DNA of 18,934 nucleotides from contig JALQTG010000045.1 in the NCBI GenBank assembly GCA_023264075.1, forward strand, positions 1-18,934. The letters are read 5' to 3'. Positions 1 to 8,321 of the stretch are shown here, piece after piece. The position numbers and the translations under genes were made by a program. Under the pieces are notes generated by a model, which saw only the letters and a list, made by a program, of their open reading frames with translations, had not been told where the DNA came from and made no database searches. The number at the start of each line of letters is the position of its first letter. Within the stretch, counting starts at the first letter, position 1. The stretch is from Crocinitomicaceae bacterium (GTDB taxonomy: Bacteria; Bacteroidota; Bacteroidia; Flavobacteriales_D; Crocinitomicaceae).

Positions 1-20
1 AATCTGACCTCGATTCATCA

Positions 21-383
21 CTACGTGTAGTCGGGGTTGCGAGTGTACCAAGCAAGGGTGTTCGCAAGAGTCAAATCGTTCACTAATGCATTACAACCTT
101 CTTGAGCAATTGGATTGCCTTGAGGATTGATACCAACAGAAGCATCATCTACAAGCATCAAAGTATCTTGAATAAAAGTACCAGGAATATTAAAATCTAT
201 TGCTGATAAGGTATTCCAAGTACCATCATCTGTTACACCTGGATAGGCTCCACAACCCGCCTGAACGCCATAATCATATTGACCCGCGATAGTTGCTGGA
301 CTCACACCGGTAACAGAAAATTGAGCAGAAATTGAAACAGTTATTCCAACCGCACAACATAAGAGTACAATTTTTTTCATCAT
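21..383 (-). CDS. Short secreted protein, probably truncated at its 3' end
   Basis: This ORF encodes 120 residues starting from one of two adjacent ATG codons (383 or 380). A Sec signal peptide is clear: KK, a hydrophobic stretch to about residue 18, then cleavage near SISA-Q. The mature part is rich in Gly, Asp, Asn and Thr and lacks membrane segments, fitting a periplasmic or exported protein. The middle part (TDDGTWNTL, LMLVDDA, EGCNALVNDLT) resembles, from memory, the segment that in larger Bacteroidota secreted proteins leads into a protease-associated (PA) domain beginning roughly GKIAVIYR. Here that continuation is absent: after NDLT the sequence runs on for only 15 residues to a TAG stop, and the other two frames do not restore it. 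I infer a truncation or rearrangement near position 80, or an assembly join close to the edge. A naturally short protein is also possible. It has its own upstream promoter and no assigned function. Confidence 0.55.
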   Translation of the reverse strand: MMKKIVLLCCAVGITVSISAQFSVTGVSPATIAGQYDYGVQAGCGAYPGVTDDGTWNTLSAIDFNIPGTFIQDTLMLVDDASVGINPQGNPIAQEGCNALVNDLTLANTLAWYTRNPDYT

Positions 384-405
384 AAGATTTATTTTAAATT
401 TAAAG

Positions 406-436
406 TAAAAATAATACTTTCTTGATAAGAAAGCAA
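406..436 (-). promoter_or_regulatory. Bacteroidota-type promoter with embedded 7-bp inverted repeat
   Basis: On the minus strand TTG (434-436) lies 20 bases before TATTTTTA (406-413), a 7/8 match to the TAnnTTTG -7 element known in Flavobacterium and Bacteroides. Transcription would start about 15-20 bases ahead of the ATG at 383/380. The spacer holds a perfect inverted repeat, CTTTCTT-ATC-AAGAAAG (417-433), which could be a repressor site because it fills the space between the two promoter elements. The match is by eye only. Confidence 0.42.
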
Positions 437-480
437 CTAAACAAGAATATTCCTTTCAAACCCTTGATCAATTAGGAATA

Positions 481-1749
481 TCAAGGAGTGTATTTGTGCT
501 TATTTAAGAGTTTAAGAAACCGACTAAAATCATCCTTTTTTGGGCAAAAAGCAGTGAAGGATAATCCTGAAACACTTCGAAAAGCAAACGACATAAAAAT
601 CAACATTCCGAAATAGGCAATGCTGTAGGTACCTGCCGCTCCAAAAAGACCAAATGAAGGAATTAAGAGAAGTGCTGATATCAGCGTTAATAAATTCCCC
701 AAGAGAGACGCGTAAATATTTATATCATTCCGATTCGTACTGTAAAAATAGTGGTTGATTATTCCGAAAAAAGCGAGAAATAAAATAGCTGGCGCAAAAT
801 ACACGTTGACCATTTTGATCACACTGAATTGTTCCCCAAAAAGCCATGCAAAAAACGCTTCTGGAATTATCAATAAAACAATGACCGCAACGGCGGTAAA
901 GAATATACTCATTTTCGCAAAGGAAACTGTGCTCGTAGCTTGTTTAGACCGATCGGTGGTATTCACCAATAAAGACGTCTGGTAGGTAGAAATACTTTTG
1001 GAGATGATCCATATCGTTTCTGCAATGGAGATGCCCACAGAGAAAATACCAAGTACCTCCAATCCCTTCGTTTGTTCAATGACAAAATACACAAACCGGT
1101 AATTGAAGATCTGCGAAATATTGTTCAACTGAACTTGGAATCCAAACCTGAACAACTTTTTTGACAAAGGGAATAAGGTGACTTCTGACGCAACTTTAGG
1201 AAGTCTCGTCATAAAATAGACGCCCGCTATCGCAGTAATACTATTGGCGGCAACATATCCAGTGTATACCCATGAGAGATCATATTGCTCGAATCCCATC
1301 ACCACCAAAAACACTAAACTAGCTAATGTGGCCGAACGCAAAAATTCCAATCCATTATATGCTAAAATCTGCTGTCTGCCAATTAATATGCTTTGAAAAA
1401 TAAGTACTAATCCTTGAGGCAAAGAGATTAAGAGGACCTCCAGAGATACATTCGAAGGAATAAGTCCAGACCCAGCCAACACCAAACTGACCGTAGTCCC
1501 AACGACCATCGACCAACCTATTGCTATCGTTAACAATCTTTTTAAGGCGTGGTTTGAAGCAAAAAAAGTCAATGCAGAACCGCCAATTATGGATTGAAAA
1601 AGAGCCACAATACTCACCGACAAAACAACCAACGCAATTTCTCCTCGCGCAGCCGCACCGAGATACTTCGCGGTAATAATCACAATAAGGAAATTCACTA
1701 CAGAAGCAAACGTCTTGCTAAAAACAGTACCGAATATTTTGACCAACAT
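481..1749 (-). CDS. Polysaccharide flippase (Wzx/MATE-like, MOP superfamily)
   Basis: The 422-residue protein is hydrophobic throughout, with about 12 predicted membrane helices and short charged loops, and an N-terminus (KIFGTVFSKTFASVVNFL, then TAKYLGAAARGEIAL) typical of oligosaccharide flippases in the MOP exporter superfamily. Such proteins move undecaprenyl-linked sugar repeat units from the inner to the outer face of the cytoplasmic membrane for O-antigen, capsule or exopolysaccharide. Length fits the family (about 400-480). The start ATG at 1749 is 68 bases after the stop of the glycosyltransferase gene, and no promoter is evident between them, so the two are probably cotranscribed. 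No wzy polymerase or further sugar genes follow, so the substrate cannot be named. It could also be a lipid or teichoic-acid-type flippase relative. Confidence 0.82.
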   Translation of the reverse strand: MLVKIFGTVFSKTFASVVNFLIVIITAKYLGAAARGEIALVVLSVSIVALFQSIIGGSALTFFASNHALKRLLTIAIGWSMVVGTTVSLVLAGSGLIPSNVSLEVLLISLPQGLVLIFQSILIGRQQILAYNGLEFLRSATLASLVFLVVMGFEQYDLSWVYTGYVAANSITAIAGVYFMTRLPKVASEVTLFPLSKKLFRFGFQVQLNNISQIFNYRFVYFVIEQTKGLEVLGIFSVGISIAETIWIISKSISTYQTSLLVNTTDRSKQATSTVSFAKMSIFFTAVAVIVLLIIPEAFFAWLFGEQFSVIKMVNVYFAPAILFLAFFGIINHYFYSTNRNDINIYASLLGNLLTLISALLLIPSFGLFGAAGTYSIAYFGMLIFMSFAFRSVSGLSFTAFCPKKDDFSRFLKLLNKHKYTP

Positions 1750-1817
1750 TAGCTATTCACTTTTTACGAAACTACAATAATATCTGTACAATGAGGAGTT
1801 TAATGCACCAATGGAAC

Positions 1818-2981
1818 TTAATCCTTGAGTACTTGGTCATAAAGCGTCGTGAATTTTTCCTGAACAGCGTATTTGCTGTATTCTTTTGCTTGATTTAATA
1901 TTGCCGCGCGATCAAAATGGATTCCCCCACTTGAAAAAGTTCGTAACGCATCAAAGAACTCCTGTTCGTCACCTTTGGTAACTTGAATCCCAATAGCAGG
2001 ACTGTTGATCTCCGTCAACCCTCCACAACGCGAATAAATTGCAGGAATGCCGCAAGACCATGCTTCCGCAATGACCACCGAAAACGTTTCGAAATTACTG
2101 AAGAGAACAAAGCAGTTGGATTCTCGCATGGCCTCCCCTATTTTCTCCGCTGGCTGTCGACCCTTAATGATTAGATTACTTCTGTTCTTACATCCACTTT
2201 GAAGGATAAGATGCTCTAAATCAATTACACTTTCTTCTGTAATGATTTGCAAACTTGCATTAGGGTGAATTTCTACTAGTCGATCAAACGCGCGGAGCAT
2301 TCCCGTGATGTTCTTGTGTTCTTCTTTACAATTGGAAACGTGTAAAAAGCGCAACGTGCCGCCTAAGGAATGATGCGCAGGATAAAAAATAGTTTGGTCC
2401 ACCACATTCGGCACAACGGAATAATTGCCCTGTATACCAAATTGTTCCATCCCCTGTTGTAAATGCTCCGTCACTGGACACACCCAATGTGCATGCTTCG
2501 CAATCGCAAGGGTCAGCATTAAACGAGGCTTTCCAATCGTGACATTTCTAGCACTCAAATAACCCGTCCAATGCTCTGTGCTGATATAGGGTATTTTGTG
2601 TATCTTTTTAAGGTAAAGGGCGAAAAGTCCAGATGGAAATAAAACATTGTTATGGACAATGTCAGGTCGACCCCACTTTTCTAGAATAAATTGATATCCT
2701 TTTCGGTAATACTTGAAATAACGATAGGCTTTCTGTACTTTATGAAAGATGGTCTCGCTTCTTCTTTTTCGAAAATAGACCACTACTTTTTTATAGCCAT
2801 CGTGTTCTGTGGAGACGAATTCAACCTTTGATGTTGCATCGCTATCTGCAATAACGTGCAAAACCACTACTTGATGAGACACTGCAAGCGCTTGGGCAAA
2901 TTTCTCATTGAAATTTCCAGAAGTTTCATGAATGCGAGTTGGAAACCAACTCGCCAAAAACAGCACGTTTCGTTTCTTCAA
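1818..2981 (-). CDS. Glycosyltransferase, GT4-type (GT-B fold)
   Basis: The 387-residue protein has the two Rossmann-like halves of a GT-B enzyme. The N-terminal half opens with VLFLASWFPTRIHETSGNF, where the Gly-Asn-Phe acceptor loop of GT4 enzymes is visible, and contains the internal STEHWTGY motif. The C-terminal half carries FLHVSNCKEEHKNITGMLRAF, the donor-side IIKGR, and the E-x7-E motif in FETFSVVIAEAWSCGIPAI (Glu near residues 297 and 305), which binds the nucleotide sugar. It should transfer a sugar from a nucleotide donor to a membrane-linked or polysaccharide acceptor in the cytoplasm. The start is not ATG: the codon at 2979-2981 is TTG, with an in-frame TAA three codons upstream, so TTG, or GTG at 2966, must be used. 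It lies 40 bases after bshB1 and 68 bases before the flippase, consistent with an envelope glycan role. Donor and acceptor are unknown. Confidence 0.85.
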   Translation of the reverse strand: MKKRNVLFLASWFPTRIHETSGNFNEKFAQALAVSHQVVVLHVIADSDATSKVEFVSTEHDGYKKVVVYFRKRRSETIFHKVQKAYRYFKYYRKGYQFILEKWGRPDIVHNNVLFPSGLFALYLKKIHKIPYISTEHWTGYLSARNVTIGKPRLMLTLAIAKHAHWVCPVTEHLQQGMEQFGIQGNYSVVPNVVDQTIFYPAHHSLGGTLRFLHVSNCKEEHKNITGMLRAFDRLVEIHPNASLQIITEESVIDLEHLILQSGCKNRSNLIIKGRQPAEKIGEAMRESNCFVLFSNFETFSVVIAEAWSCGIPAIYSRCGGLTEINSPAIGIQVTKGDEQEFFDALRTFSSGGIHFDRAAILNQAKEYSKYAVQEKFTTLYDQVLKD

Positions 2982-3021
2982 GGTTGACTTTTAAGTAGCG
3001 TTTTTCGAATAAAGGGCAAAA

Positions 3022-3744
3022 TTAACGTAAATCAAATAAATCATTCACACCAATGTATCTATCTGCGATAAATCCCTCTGCATATTGAACGCCGATTGGT
3101 CGACCATATTGCATCATTCTTCCCTTCATAAAATCAAAAAACTCCTCCCCGGAGATTGGCGTTTGAGGCTCTTTTGAGTTGGGATCATAAAACTGCGTCT
3201 TGTATGCTTTTATCGCTTCAAATTTGATGTCTACGAAGTCCGTTACATCCACCACAAAATCTGGCTCTAAAAAATAATCTTGAATGTAATGATAGAATGA
3301 TGTGGGTCTCCAAGGTTCTTGCAGCACATCGTTGTACGACGTTTCAATCTTTCTCAACCCGGACAAAAATGACGCACGCGCAATGAGCTTAGCACCCCTT
3401 CCGTGGTCAGGATGGCGATCACTCGGAGCATTGGCTAAAATAATTGTGGGTTGAAAATACCGAATCTGACGAATCAATCGAATTAAACTCTCTTGGTCTT
3501 CTTGAAAAAATCCATCGGGTAATTGTATATTTTTACGCTCTACCAAACCCAATATTTTAGATGCATCTACGGCCTCACTGTACCTTGTGGTCACTGTACC
3601 GCGTGAACCCAGCTCACCTTCTGTCAAATCGACAACTGCTACTTTTTTACCTTGTTGAACATGCTTCGCCAGCGTACCACCGCATGACAATTCCACATCG
3701 TCTGGATGAGCACCAATTGCAAGTATATCTACTTTATTTACCAT
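3022..3744 (-). CDS. bshB1: Bacillithiol biosynthesis deacetylase BshB1
   Basis: The 240-residue protein belongs to the PIG-L/LmbE zinc deacetylases. The AHPDDVE motif (His13, Asp15, Asp16) and HPDHGRG (His114) supply the zinc ligands and the general base. The stretches LTEGELGSRG and IQLPDGFF mark the BshB1 subgroup, which removes the acetyl group from GlcNAc-malate to give GlcN-malate, the second step of bacillithiol synthesis. Full family length is present. The ATG at 3744 lies inside the 3' end of the glutathione peroxidase gene (11-base overlap), implying translational coupling. bshA and bshC are not in the window, as is usual because bsh genes are often scattered. The assignment to BshB1 over other PIG-L deacetylases rests on motif context and is fairly firm. 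Confidence 0.9.
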   Translation of the reverse strand: MVNKVDILAIGAHPDDVELSCGGTLAKHVQQGKKVAVVDLTEGELGSRGTVTTRYSEAVDASKILGLVERKNIQLPDGFFQEDQESLIRLIRQIRYFQPTIILANAPSDRHPDHGRGAKLIARASFLSGLRKIETSYNDVLQEPWRPTSFYHYIQDYFLEPDFVVDVTDFVDIKFEAIKAYKTQFYDPNSKEPQTPISGEEFFDFMKGRMMQYGRPIGVQYAEGFIADRYIGVNDLFDLR

Positions 3745-4213
3745 GAATCCAATTTACAATTTCTTCATCAATTGGTGATGTCGTTGGTTCAACACTTTTT
3801 ACAAATGCCCCTTGCTCATTCACCAAAAACTTATGGAAATTCCATTTCACTTCTGAATGTTGTCCATGCTCCACCGATTGTTCAAGTAACCATTGATAGA
3901 TGGGGTGGGTATTTGCCCCTTTCACCGAAATCTTAGCCATCATGGGGAATGTCACTCCAAAATTCTTTTCACAATACTGGGCTACTTGTTCTTCTGTACC
4001 GGGCTCTTGCGCTCCAAAATCATTACACGGAAACCCAATAATTTCAAAATTTGAGCGGTCTGTGTTTTCGTACAATTCTTGTAATTGCGCATACTGCGGT
4101 GTCAAACCACATTCTGATGCGGTGTTGACAATCATTACTTTCTTCCCTTTTAAGTCCGCGAAATCCTTCACTCCCCCCGTAATCGTCGTTACTTTATACT
4201 CATGTAAACTCAT
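3734..4213 (-). CDS. Glutathione peroxidase family protein (Cys-type, probably thioredoxin-linked)
   Basis: This 159-residue thioredoxin-fold enzyme reduces H2O2 or organic peroxides. The catalytic tetrad is complete: Cys35 in NTASECGLTPQY, Gln69 in FGAQEPG, and Trp124-Asn125 in WNFHKF. Cys63 sits in the usual FPCND motif. Cys81 in QYCEKNFG corresponds to the resolving cysteine of atypical 2-Cys members such as yeast Gpx3/Orp1, so the enzyme is probably recycled by thioredoxin and not by glutathione. There is no signal peptide, so it is cytoplasmic. Its ATG overlaps the ccsBA stop in an ATGA arrangement (4210-4213), and its end overlaps bshB1. The neighbouring bacillithiol gene suggests a possible second reductant, but that is inference from context only. 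Confidence 0.92.
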   Translation of the reverse strand: MSLHEYKVTTITGGVKDFADLKGKKVMIVNTASECGLTPQYAQLQELYENTDRSNFEIIGFPCNDFGAQEPGTEEQVAQYCEKNFGVTFPMMAKISVKGANTHPIYQWLLEQSVEHGQHSEVKWNFHKFLVNEQGAFVKSVEPTTSPIDEEIVNWIHGK

Positions 4214-7200
4214 GCTTTTTTCTTTTTGTAGTTCAAGTAAGTCCCTAAACTTACCAAGTTAAACACTGCAAAACCGATCGCTGTATAAATCACCCATATT
4301 GGAAATTCAGTAACTCCATCACCTTGTGCGTACGAATGTAACCCTACGAGGACAAAATTCACCCCAAAAAACGTAAACAGTATCGCTGAGTAGCCCCAAA
4401 AGCTTACTGTATTTAGAAGGAATTTATTATTCAACCCTGGAATATAGCGCAAATGCAAAATAACCGCGTACACTAAAACAGAGACTAACGCCCATGTTTC
4501 TTTTGGGTCCCAGCCCCAATAGCGCCCCCAAGATTCATTTGCCCAAACGCCTCCGAGAAAGGTTCCGATGGTTAACATGAATAGCCCAACGGTCATTGTC
4601 ATTTCATTTACTGCACTCAGTTCATTCACATTCATCGTGATTCGCTTACCGTTTGATGATGTGCGCACCGTAAATAAAATCAAATTCAAAAGTCCCAAGA
4701 TGGCCGATAATCCTAAAAAACCATACGAGGCCGTGATGATGGCCACATGAATCATTAGCCAGTAGGACTTCAAAACTGGTTGTAACGGGGTGATTTCGGG
4801 GTCGAGTAAATTCATTTCCGTTACCATTAACATCAATCCTGATAACAAAACTGTAGCTGCAAGAACTGCTGGATTTTTTCGAATAAAAATAACTCCTGCT
4901 AGAACCGTTGCCCATGCAATAAATATCACGGCCTCGTAGCCATTACTCCAAGGAGCATATCCAGAAATATACGAGCGATACCCTAAACCGATTCCATGGA
5001 GGATAAAAAAGGCAAATACTGCAATCACAAAAGGCAGTGCTATCATTTTAAAAACGCGCTCCAATTTTGCCGTAGTGGCGGAAAGTACACGGAAAAAGAA
5101 AATGAAAATCAACACAAATCCCAGCAAGAAATAAACATTCTTAATCCATGAAAAGGGATTCAGATCATTGTATACAATTTCTGCAGCAACCTGCGACTTT
5201 GAAGGCACATCCGCCGACGGATTTGCTTTTCCGAACGCTTCCACGTTCTCCCATTGTAATGCTTTCAAATCGGCAAGATGCACGCCAGCGCTTTCAAACT
5301 TCTTATCCCCTTCTGTCACCGCGTACAATTCTTGAAGCAACGAAACTGCTAAATTATTCCCGGTAAGGTCTTTATCCCGCAACTCTAGGGCAAAAGGCCA
5401 GGCCCATCCCCCACGTTCATCCCCAGGTATAGGTATAACCCGGAAGAATTGGTAATTCAAAACATCTTTTAATACACGGTAGCGCTCTCCTAATTTAATC
5501 AATTGCTTATCAAACTCGTTCTTTCGAGCATCGGGCTTTTCAAAAGCTTCCGTATATTCTTTCATCCAACGGAAATTCCCGTGTTCATCTTCTATTTCTG
5601 AGATCGATACATAACGTCCTACTCCTAACTGGACGTTAATTTTCGAAGAGACATAAATAACTTTTTCATCTTTCCAAGTGGGGGGTCCATACAAGTGCAT
5701 AGAAACAAGTGTTTGAACAGCTGTTTTACCATTGTACGTTTGACTGTAATGCACCTTGCGCAAAACGCGGTCACTCATGGTATGAAAAGGAATAATTCGT
5801 CCATCTCTGTCTTGCACCAACAAATCATCCATCTGCTGCGCATCCGCCAAGGATAAGTACTTTGCAGCAGGTGCTTTCTCTTCAAATCGAGAGCGATCCA
5901 CCTCAGATGTGGTCTCATGGTCGTGCGTGTGAGGCTCATCACCGTGTGCTAGCGCTCCACCTGTACCCAAAGTACTCATTACGAGTGCAACGAACGTCAT
6001 CATCTTTGAACGATTGGCCCTCGATTTCTTAATCAGCGCGTTCAAATCGCGCATACGGCCTTTTGGTGCAAACAACGAAAGCGCCATCCCAATAGTCATC
6101 AGCAAGTAGCCTAAATAGGTTACATTCGTCCCCCACCAATCTGCGTTCACACTCAAAATAGTTCCCGATTCATCTGGAAAATAGCTCGACTGAAAAAATC
6201 TGTACCCATTGTAATCCATCACATTATTCATAAAGATGCGCTGATTAAATGTTTTATCTAAACTATCATCAATTACTGTTACTTCCGAAGCAAACGAACT
6301 GGCCATATCTGACCCTGGATAACGGTCTAATTGAAAGTCACGGCACAACACGGAGAACGGAATCTCTATCGGCTTTGAACCGTACGCAATTTCGAAATTC
6401 ATTCCAGCAAAAGACACATAGTAGTGGTCTAAAATCTTATCAACACCCGCAGGGATTTCAATGATTTTTTCTTCCGTTGGACTTTCCAACTTGACTACTA
6501 AAATATCGAGCGCATCGTCCCGCTTGCTATCCTTCATGCGTACGCGACCAATATTTTTGCGGTATTCTCTAAAAACAAGACTCTCATTACCGATCATGTA
6601 TAAACGGCCCGAGTAGAACTGAACTGCTGTATCCGCAATGATGCGCTCAACCTTGCTGGAATCCAATTCATTTTTTTGACGATCCTCTATACTCAGCTGA
6701 GACATGTCCACGCGCTCAAACGGCTGAATGGATTGAATATACAGTTTTCGCTCCTTTTCAAAAATTTGAACTCCAGGGATTGGAGTTTCTGCCTCAAATG
6801 AAAAGTTGATATCCCCGATCACCACCTGTTCGCCTTTAAACAAATAAACGTTTTGACCACGTACTACAAATTCTATAGCTTCCCCCTTCAGCGAGTCTGC
6901 CATCACGACTGAATCAATAATTGACTCCTGATAATCAACATGCGAAACTGTCACAGGAACTTGATTTGGCAACTGAAAAGAATGTTCAAAAGGGTTTTGA
7001 TAAGCTTCAGATAACCAACGTTTTTCCTCTAATTCATATTGATTGACTAAATCGTTGGCTCGAATTATCAAGTAGGGATCTGCCGAAAATATAACATTTG
7101 ACGTTTGTCCTTCTTTGATTGGCATTTGACCTTCAAACCCCATGTAGCGAGTCAATCCAGCACCGATAATGATCACAATAAAAGATAAATGAAACGCCAG

Positions 7201-7437
7201 TACCGCTGCTTTCTCAGGTCGAAAGAGTTTATACCTTGAAATATTCACCATGAGGTTAATACAGAGGTAAAACAATAAAAATTCAAACCAACCTGTATTG
7301 AACACTGCTATTTTTGAGGCAGGAGTACCGTAATCCGATTCAATAAATGTGGCTATTGCAATGGCACCAAGAAATATAACCAAGCCCACCGTCATCATAC
7401 GAATGGAGAACAACTCTTTTAAAATTCGATCGATCAT
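4210..7437 (-). CDS. ccsBA: Fused cytochrome c maturation protein (ResB/CcsA, system II haem lyase)
   Basis: The 1075-residue membrane protein exports haem and attaches it to CXXCH motifs of apocytochromes c outside the cytoplasmic membrane. The N-terminal ResB part has early helices with a haem-binding His83 in AFHLSF, then a large periplasmic domain (about 95-430). A helix near 440-460 is followed by a second hydrophobic segment and a His-rich stretch (HGDEPHTHDH, near 495-510). A second periplasmic domain, with QDRDGRIIPFHTMSDRVLRKV, extends to about 750. The C-terminal CcsA part carries the tryptophan-rich WWD motif WGRYWGWDPKETW (970-982) and the expected histidines in ILHGIGLGYRSY, YWLMIHVAI and GLHSYAQG (His1034). 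All four haem-ligand positions are present, so it looks functional. It heads a minus-strand run and overlaps the peroxidase gene by 4 bases. A near-consensus -7 element lies just upstream. Confidence 0.95.
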   Translation of the reverse strand: MIDRILKELFSIRMMTVGLVIFLGAIAIATFIESDYGTPASKIAVFNTGWFEFLLFYLCINLMVNISRYKLFRPEKAAVLAFHLSFIVIIIGAGLTRYMGFEGQMPIKEGQTSNVIFSADPYLIIRANDLVNQYELEEKRWLSEAYQNPFEHSFQLPNQVPVTVSHVDYQESIIDSVVMADSLKGEAIEFVVRGQNVYLFKGEQVVIGDINFSFEAETPIPGVQIFEKERKLYIQSIQPFERVDMSQLSIEDRQKNELDSSKVERIIADTAVQFYSGRLYMIGNESLVFREYRKNIGRVRMKDSKRDDALDILVVKLESPTEEKIIEIPAGVDKILDHYYVSFAGMNFEIAYGSKPIEIPFSVLCRDFQLDRYPGSDMASSFASEVTVIDDSLDKTFNQRIFMNNVMDYNGYRFFQSSYFPDESGTILSVNADWWGTNVTYLGYLLMTIGMALSLFAPKGRMRDLNALIKKSRANRSKMMTFVALVMSTLGTGGALAHGDEPHTHDHETTSEVDRSRFEEKAPAAKYLSLADAQQMDDLLVQDRDGRIIPFHTMSDRVLRKVHYSQTYNGKTAVQTLVSMHLYGPPTWKDEKVIYVSSKINVQLGVGRYVSISEIEDEHGNFRWMKEYTEAFEKPDARKNEFDKQLIKLGERYRVLKDVLNYQFFRVIPIPGDERGGWAWPFALELRDKDLTGNNLAVSLLQELYAVTEGDKKFESAGVHLADLKALQWENVEAFGKANPSADVPSKSQVAAEIVYNDLNPFSWIKNVYFLLGFVLIFIFFFRVLSATTAKLERVFKMIALPFVIAVFAFFILHGIGLGYRSYISGYAPWSNGYEAVIFIAWATVLAGVIFIRKNPAVLAATVLLSGLMLMVTEMNLLDPEITPLQPVLKSYWLMIHVAIITASYGFLGLSAILGLLNLILFTVRTSSNGKRITMNVNELSAVNEMTMTVGLFMLTIGTFLGGVWANESWGRYWGWDPKETWALVSVLVYAVILHLRYIPGLNNKFLLNTVSFWGYSAILFTFFGVNFVLVGLHSYAQGDGVTEFPIWVIYTAIGFAVFNLVSLGTYLNYKKKKA

Positions 7438-7458
7438 TTCTAAGAATAAATATGCTCA

Positions 7459-7466
7459 CAAAAATA
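7459..7466 (-). promoter_or_regulatory. Candidate -7 promoter element for the ccsBA operon
   Basis: On the minus strand TATTTTTG matches TAnnTTTG in all fixed positions, 22 bases ahead of the ccsBA ATG. No TTG lies at the expected distance upstream, so the -33 half is missing or diverged. It sits in the 107-base divergent region shared with the DUF2520 gene. Confidence 0.33.
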
Positions 7467-7544
7467 CACAAAATAGAAGGGGTCTCGGTGGATTTCATCA
7501 TTTTTTTAGGAGAATAAAGTCAACAGTAGTACATTTACATCGCC

Positions 7545-8321
7545 ATGAAGGAAACACCAAAAATAGCCATTGTTGGAACGGGAAATGTCGCGTTTCATTT
7601 GACACGTTTTTTTATTGAGGAAGGTATTTTACCAAGCGTTTATGGTCGTAACAAACCTGCGTTACTCGCCTTTGAAAAGGAACTGAACGTTCCCACGAAC
7701 CAGGACCTTTCTGCACTCGCACCAGACACCTTGGCACTGCTTTGTGTTTCGGACCAAGCCATTCCTGAAGTAATTGACCAAGTACCTAATGCGGTGCGTA
7801 TTGCGTATACATCAGGAAGCACCGACTTACATTCATTCCCCAAAGACAAGGTACTTGGCGTGTTTTATCCGTTGCAAACATTTTCAAAAGGCGTTGTCTT
7901 GGATGCGAAAGAAATTCCCTTTTTTATCGAATCGAATGATGCTGAATTCGAAAAGGAATTGTTGGCACTGGCGAGCATCATTTCCAACGTCGTACACAAG
8001 GCCTCCTCTACCGACCGTTATCACTTGCATTTGGCCGCTGTCATGAGCAACAATTTTGTCAACCATCTTTTTCACTTATCCGAACAGTATTTGCAACACC
8101 ATCACCTCAGTTTTGATTATCTCAAACCGTTGATTCGTGAAACGATTCGAAAAGTGGAACTCATTTCCCCTTCTCACATACAAACAGGTCCTGCCATGCG
8201 CAATGACCACGACATCATTGTAAAACATTTAGCAAGTTTGAGTGGTTTAGAAAAAGAAGTATATGCGTTGCTTACACGTTCTATACAACATACCAAAGAA
8301 AAAAACCAGGATGAATTATAA
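7545..8321 (+). CDS. Rossmann-like, DUF2520 domain protein
   Basis: The 258-residue protein starts with a dinucleotide-binding fold: IAIVGTGNVAFHL (residues 7-19) holds the GxGxxxxH glycine-rich loop. The second half (from about residue 130) matches the helical DUF2520 domain, with the signature HLAAVMSNNFVNHLF near 163-177 and a TGPAMRND motif near 213-220. The architecture resembles ketopantoate reductase or pyrroline-5-carboxylate reductase relatives, suggesting an NAD(P)-dependent oxidoreductase in the cytoplasm; the substrate is unknown. It is the first gene of a plus-strand pair, its stop overlapping the next gene by 11 bases. From memory, the pairing with a KdsC-like phosphatase recurs in Bacteroidota, so a shared envelope-related role is possible. 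The 107-base upstream gap is shared with divergent ccsBA. The start ATG is well placed, directly before the first beta strand. Confidence 0.88.
   Translation: MKETPKIAIVGTGNVAFHLTRFFIEEGILPSVYGRNKPALLAFEKELNVPTNQDLSALAPDTLALLCVSDQAIPEVIDQVPNAVRIAYTSGSTDLHSFPKDKVLGVFYPLQTFSKGVVLDAKEIPFFIESNDAEFEKELLALASIISNVVHKASSTDRYHLHLAAVMSNNFVNHLFHLSEQYLQHHHLSFDYLKPLIRETIRKVELISPSHIQTGPAMRNDHDIIVKHLASLSGLEKEVYALLTRSIQHTKEKNQDEL

Noticed and set aside
462..486. Inverted repeat CCTTGAT/ATCAAGG overlapping the flippase stop, possible terminator
   Set aside because: The stem is only 7 bp with an 11-base loop and no T run follows on the minus strand.
3900..4262. 120-residue plus-strand open frame opposite the peroxidase and ccsBA end
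   Set aside because: It is a reverse-strand shadow of two well-supported overlapping genes.
8263..8310. Upstream in-frame ATG giving a 187-residue KdsC-like protein
   Set aside because: The added 16 residues lie wholly inside the DUF2520 gene and do not resemble the family's N-terminus.
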